Assembly: GCA_009774155.1 (NCBI GenBank)
Contig: VSNE01000119.1
Span: 1-8,180 of the forward strand
DNA length: 8,180 nucleotides
Direction of reading: 5' to 3'
From: Lachnospiraceae bacterium
GTDB lineage: Bacteria; Bacillota; Clostridia; Lachnospirales; Lachnospiraceae
Part shown: positions 6,062-8,180 of the stretch, one piece after another
How positions within the stretch are numbered: position 1 is the stretch's first letter
Layout of the letters: every line of letters begins with the position of its first letter
Notes under the pieces: model-generated
Seen by the model: the letters and a program-made list of their open reading frames with translations, nothing else
The model's database searches: none
Told to the model about the DNA's origin: nothing
Made by a program: the position numbers and the translations under genes

Positions 6062-7989
6062 TATAGTTCTTTCTGCTCCTGATATTTTCCGACGCCCTGA
6101 AGCTTTACAATCCGTTTGGCTTCATCGGTCATAACATCATACGGCGGGAAAATACCCTCCACATTATCCAGAAGCCAGTCCATAGATCCGATTTGCTGCT
6201 CCGGCATGACAGTGTCCTTCGGATTGCGCAGCACTCCGTCCTGAGAATGAATCTCGCCGGAGAAGGGATGAAACTGACCGGAGCTTATTTCCCGTTTGAT
6301 AAGCTCTGCAAGCTGCTGTGTGCCAAAAGGCACATGATTGGAACAGATAAGATCAATCATTCCGGAAGAGAGTCCCCAGAAATAATTAATGGATTTATCC
6401 CTGCTCTGATCAATCCCCTTTTTCCATGCTCCGTTCAGAATGCTTCTGACAATACGCTCATAGAATTTTCCCCAATGCCAGACCGGCATGGCCACATTTT
6501 TAATATTTCCATTCCGTACGTCAAAAAGCCCGAATTGTCTGGATTCCCTGTATGGCGTCAGCAGATCCTGGCCGGATACATAGGAGATATGCCGCGCGTC
6601 AAAATCTTCATAAATATGGTTATCCTTTATACAAGTCCATTCCAGGCAGATTTTTGCGCCGGGATTCACCATGCGCACACCCAGGGCAAACGCGTTGATG
6701 CTGGCAGTAGAGCCGTAGATCGGATAATCAGCCACATAACCAATCGTTGATCCGGGACTCAGAATACCTGCCAGAATACCTGTCAGAAACTTAGCCTCGT
6801 ACATTCTTCCGTAATAAGTGCGCAGATGTCCAAAGCAAGAGTTCAAAGAGCAGTTCAGAATCCGTGTGGCCGGATATTTAAGGGCCGCTTTTACACTTGC
6901 ATTCAGAAGCTTCGGGCTGGTGGTAAAGATGATAGTATTGCCCTCCTCAATGGCTTTGCGGATATCCTCGCTGCCTTCCTCCGGATTTCCGTTTGTAATA
7001 TAGGAAGAGGTAATGATACGCCCGGCAAAGGCATTATCCAGATAGTGCCTGCCCAGCTCATGCCCATAGGTCCAACTGGAAGCTTCCGGAGAGCGGTCGT
7101 GGACAAAAGCAATTTTAACCGGAGAGGATGGCGGAAGAAGCCGGGTCATCAATGTTTTCTCCTCGGATTTCTCCTGAGGCGCCATAACCAGTTCTACGCT
7201 TCGTTTGGCGGGATAGATTTCAAAGTCCTTCCATATGGCAGGTATTTCCTCCCGAAGCTCTTTATAAGATTTTTCCAGAATATCTTTATATCCGTATATT
7301 TCCAGATAAGTCAAAAATGCGTCGCCCGGCGTGATTGGAAGCTTACCTCCTCCTTTTTCGTTAAATATATCAAGAAAATGGATATATGCGGAGCGGAAAT
7401 TTATCTTTTCATCTTCCGTCCAAACTTCCTCCGGTTTTTTGCCGATCAGATCCAGAATTTTAAGGTAACAGCCTTCCTGACTGAAATTAAGGTAGTTTAC
7501 CTCTGATAATTTGTAAAAATCCAGAAATTCATAGTAAATCCGATTCTCCTTGGAATCGCTTTTCTGGGGCAGCAGCCGGGTAACATACGCCTGAATGCTG
7601 ACGGCATCCACATATTTCAGAACACTGACTCTTTTATTGCCCTCCACCACATAAAAACGGTTCATAAACTCCACTGCAATGACAGGATCGCGGATGCCTT
7701 CGCTGATATGCGCCTGATACAGACTGATCCATTTGTGGGCAAATTCTGTGTTATCGTCCAGAAGAGGCATGAAGTTACTTGCAAATGCCTGCTTTCTCCC
7801 GGCCGTCTTAGTGCCGACTACAGCGTCCAGAGGAATCTCAATAAGACCTAACTCTGTCTCGGATACAATTTCTGCAAAAGAGACAATATCATCCAGCGCC
7901 TGCAGGTAGGGATAGGTTCCCCGAAGCAGTTGGCTGCGGTAGACTTTCTGCGCTTTTTTACGTGCTTTTCCATACTCTGTTTTTGACAT
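6061..7989 (-). CDS. Cytoplasmic fusion: ParB/sulfiredoxin-like N-terminal domain plus BMP (PnrA/Med-like) ligand-binding domain
   Basis: The 642-residue protein has three parts. Residues about 48-141 look like a ParB/Srx-fold domain, with EIPLDAVVGT at 51-60, an RDPVIAVEF strand (100-108) and VVEGNKRVSVLKY (114-126), resembling the G-x-x-R box of ParB-like proteins. Residues about 142-285 are a mostly helical segment I do not recognise. Residues about 290-615 form a complete BMP periplasmic-binding-protein-like domain: WTYGHELGRHYL (306-317), IIFTTSP (353-359), YYGRMYEAKFLTGILAG (392-408), NAFALGVRMVNPGAK (432-446) and a C-terminal HPFSGEIHSQDG (574-585). Ordinary BMP proteins are exported lipoproteins that bind nucleosides or related ligands. 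This one has a charged N-terminus, no signal peptide and no lipobox, so it should stay in the cytoplasm. That suggests an intracellular sensor rather than an ABC receptor, and no permease or ATPase lies beside it. AGGAG 7 nt before the ATG supports the start. Domain calls are by eye; the function is unknown. Confidence 0.85.
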   Translation of the reverse strand: MSKTEYGKARKKAQKVYRSQLLRGTYPYLQALDDIVSFAEIVSETELGLIEIPLDAVVGTKTAGRKQAFASNFMPLLDDNTEFAHKWISLYQAHISEGIRDPVIAVEFMNRFYVVEGNKRVSVLKYVDAVSIQAYVTRLLPQKSDSKENRIYYEFLDFYKLSEVNYLNFSQEGCYLKILDLIGKKPEEVWTEDEKINFRSAYIHFLDIFNEKGGGKLPITPGDAFLTYLEIYGYKDILEKSYKELREEIPAIWKDFEIYPAKRSVELVMAPQEKSEEKTLMTRLLPPSSPVKIAFVHDRSPEASSWTYGHELGRHYLDNAFAGRIITSSYITNGNPEEGSEDIRKAIEEGNTIIFTTSPKLLNASVKAALKYPATRILNCSLNSCFGHLRTYYGRMYEAKFLTGILAGILSPGSTIGYVADYPIYGSTASINAFALGVRMVNPGAKICLEWTCIKDNHIYEDFDARHISYVSGQDLLTPYRESRQFGLFDVRNGNIKNVAMPVWHWGKFYERIVRSILNGAWKKGIDQSRDKSINYFWGLSSGMIDLICSNHVPFGTQQLAELIKREISSGQFHPFSGEIHSQDGVLRNPKDTVMPEQQIGSMDWLLDNVEGIFPPYDVMTDEAKRIVKLQGVGKYQEQKEL

Positions 7990-8016
7990 GCTTTTACTCC
8001 TTTTCTAATTAGGATT

Positions 8017-8045
8017 ATCATACCACAAACAGTATATGTGTGCAA
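8017..8045 (-). promoter_or_regulatory. Sigma-A-type extended -10 promoter of the BMP/phosphoesterase operon
   Basis: Reading the minus strand, TTGCAC (8045-8040) is followed by a 17-bp spacer and TATGAT (8022-8017), with TG one base before the -10 (an extended -10). Transcription would start near 8010, leaving a leader of about 20 nt that contains the AGGAG at 8001-7997 before ATG 7989. I see no operator or attenuator within this short leader. Confidence 0.7.
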
Positions 8046-8103
8046 AGATTCTGCTCAATATGTGAAAAAAATGTCAGACGATGGATATATTTTTAAAAAT
8101 GAC

Positions 8104-8132
8104 TTGAAAAAAACAAATTGAGTTGTTACAAT
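8104..8132 (+). promoter_or_regulatory. Outward-facing sigma-A-like promoter (distal of two)
   Basis: TTGAAA at 8104-8109, a 17-bp spacer and TACAAT at 8127-8132 form a good match to the sigma-A consensus, with TG at 8124-8125 giving an extended -10. It points right, toward a gene beyond the window and divergent from the BMP-domain operon. The target is not visible. Confidence 0.55.
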
Positions 8133-8147
8133 TAGACTCGGCAGAAC

Positions 8148-8176
8148 TTGGTTTTACTTTTTTTATTAAATATAAT
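8148..8176 (+). promoter_or_regulatory. Outward-facing sigma-A-like promoter (proximal of two)
   Basis: TTGGTT at 8148-8153, a 17-bp spacer and a perfect TATAAT at 8171-8176 lie just downstream of the preceding promoter-like element. Both face the right edge. The surroundings are T/A-rich, so the -10 alone would mean little. The correct spacing raises the likelihood. The transcribed gene lies outside the window. Confidence 0.5.
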
Positions 8177-8180
8177 GGAG

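Noticed and set aside
5429..6082. A 217-codon open frame on the + strand
   Set aside because: It lies entirely opposite the phosphoesterase gene, begins within the terminator hairpin, has no ribosome site and shows no recognisable protein features. It is an antisense shadow.
6826..7506. A 226-codon open frame on the + strand inside the BMP-fusion gene
   Set aside because: The opposite strand encodes a well-conserved BMP domain, and this frame lacks a ribosome site or recognisable motifs.
8089..8100. Palindrome ATTTTTAAAAAT
   Set aside because: It is a low-complexity A/T run of a kind expected often by chance in AT-rich intergenic DNA, with no U-tailed GC stem, so neither an operator nor a terminator is supported.
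1..8180. Search for mobile elements, CRISPR arrays, tRNA or rRNA genes
   Set aside because: No transposase or integrase, no regularly spaced repeats, and no tRNA- or rRNA-like sequence was recognised by eye on either strand.

Overview
The window reads as a chromosomal segment of a gut-type Clostridia/Lachnospiraceae bacterium. This rests on moderate GC, strong AGGAG-type ribosome sites at most genes, sigma-A-like promoters, a MsmEFG-like sugar transporter without its own ATPase next to a cytoplasmic GH36 alpha-galactosidase, and a BMP-domain protein of a kind I associate with that group. No genus can be assigned from the sequence alone.

Left half, + strand (1-5395): an alpha-galactoside uptake and hydrolysis operon. 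A regulatory region dense in palindromes (1-120) precedes four closely spaced genes: a substrate-binding lipoprotein (165-1451), two CUT1 permeases (1472-2323 and 2323-3165, overlapping as TAATG) and a GH36 alpha-galactosidase (3197-5395). The lipoprotein should capture a raffinose- or melibiose-type sugar. The permease pair imports it, powered by an ATPase encoded elsewhere (MsmX/MsmK type). The enzyme then releases galactose in the cytoplasm. No regulator gene is visible, but the leader carries perfect palindromes that look like operators.

Middle (5396-5470): a long hairpin sits between the convergent operons and probably serves both as a 3' end.

Right half, - strand (7989-5471): a two-gene operon with a clear extended -10 promoter. 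The first gene encodes a 642-residue protein with no signal peptide. It joins an N-terminal ParB/sulfiredoxin-like domain to a complete BMP (PnrA/Med-like) ligand-binding domain. The second, overlapping it by one base, encodes a small calcineurin-like metallophosphoesterase with an altered first metal motif. This pair is the least explained part of the window and may be an intracellular ligand sensor coupled to a phosphoesterase.

Right edge (8046-8180): two tandem promoter-like elements on the + strand point out of the window to an unseen gene.
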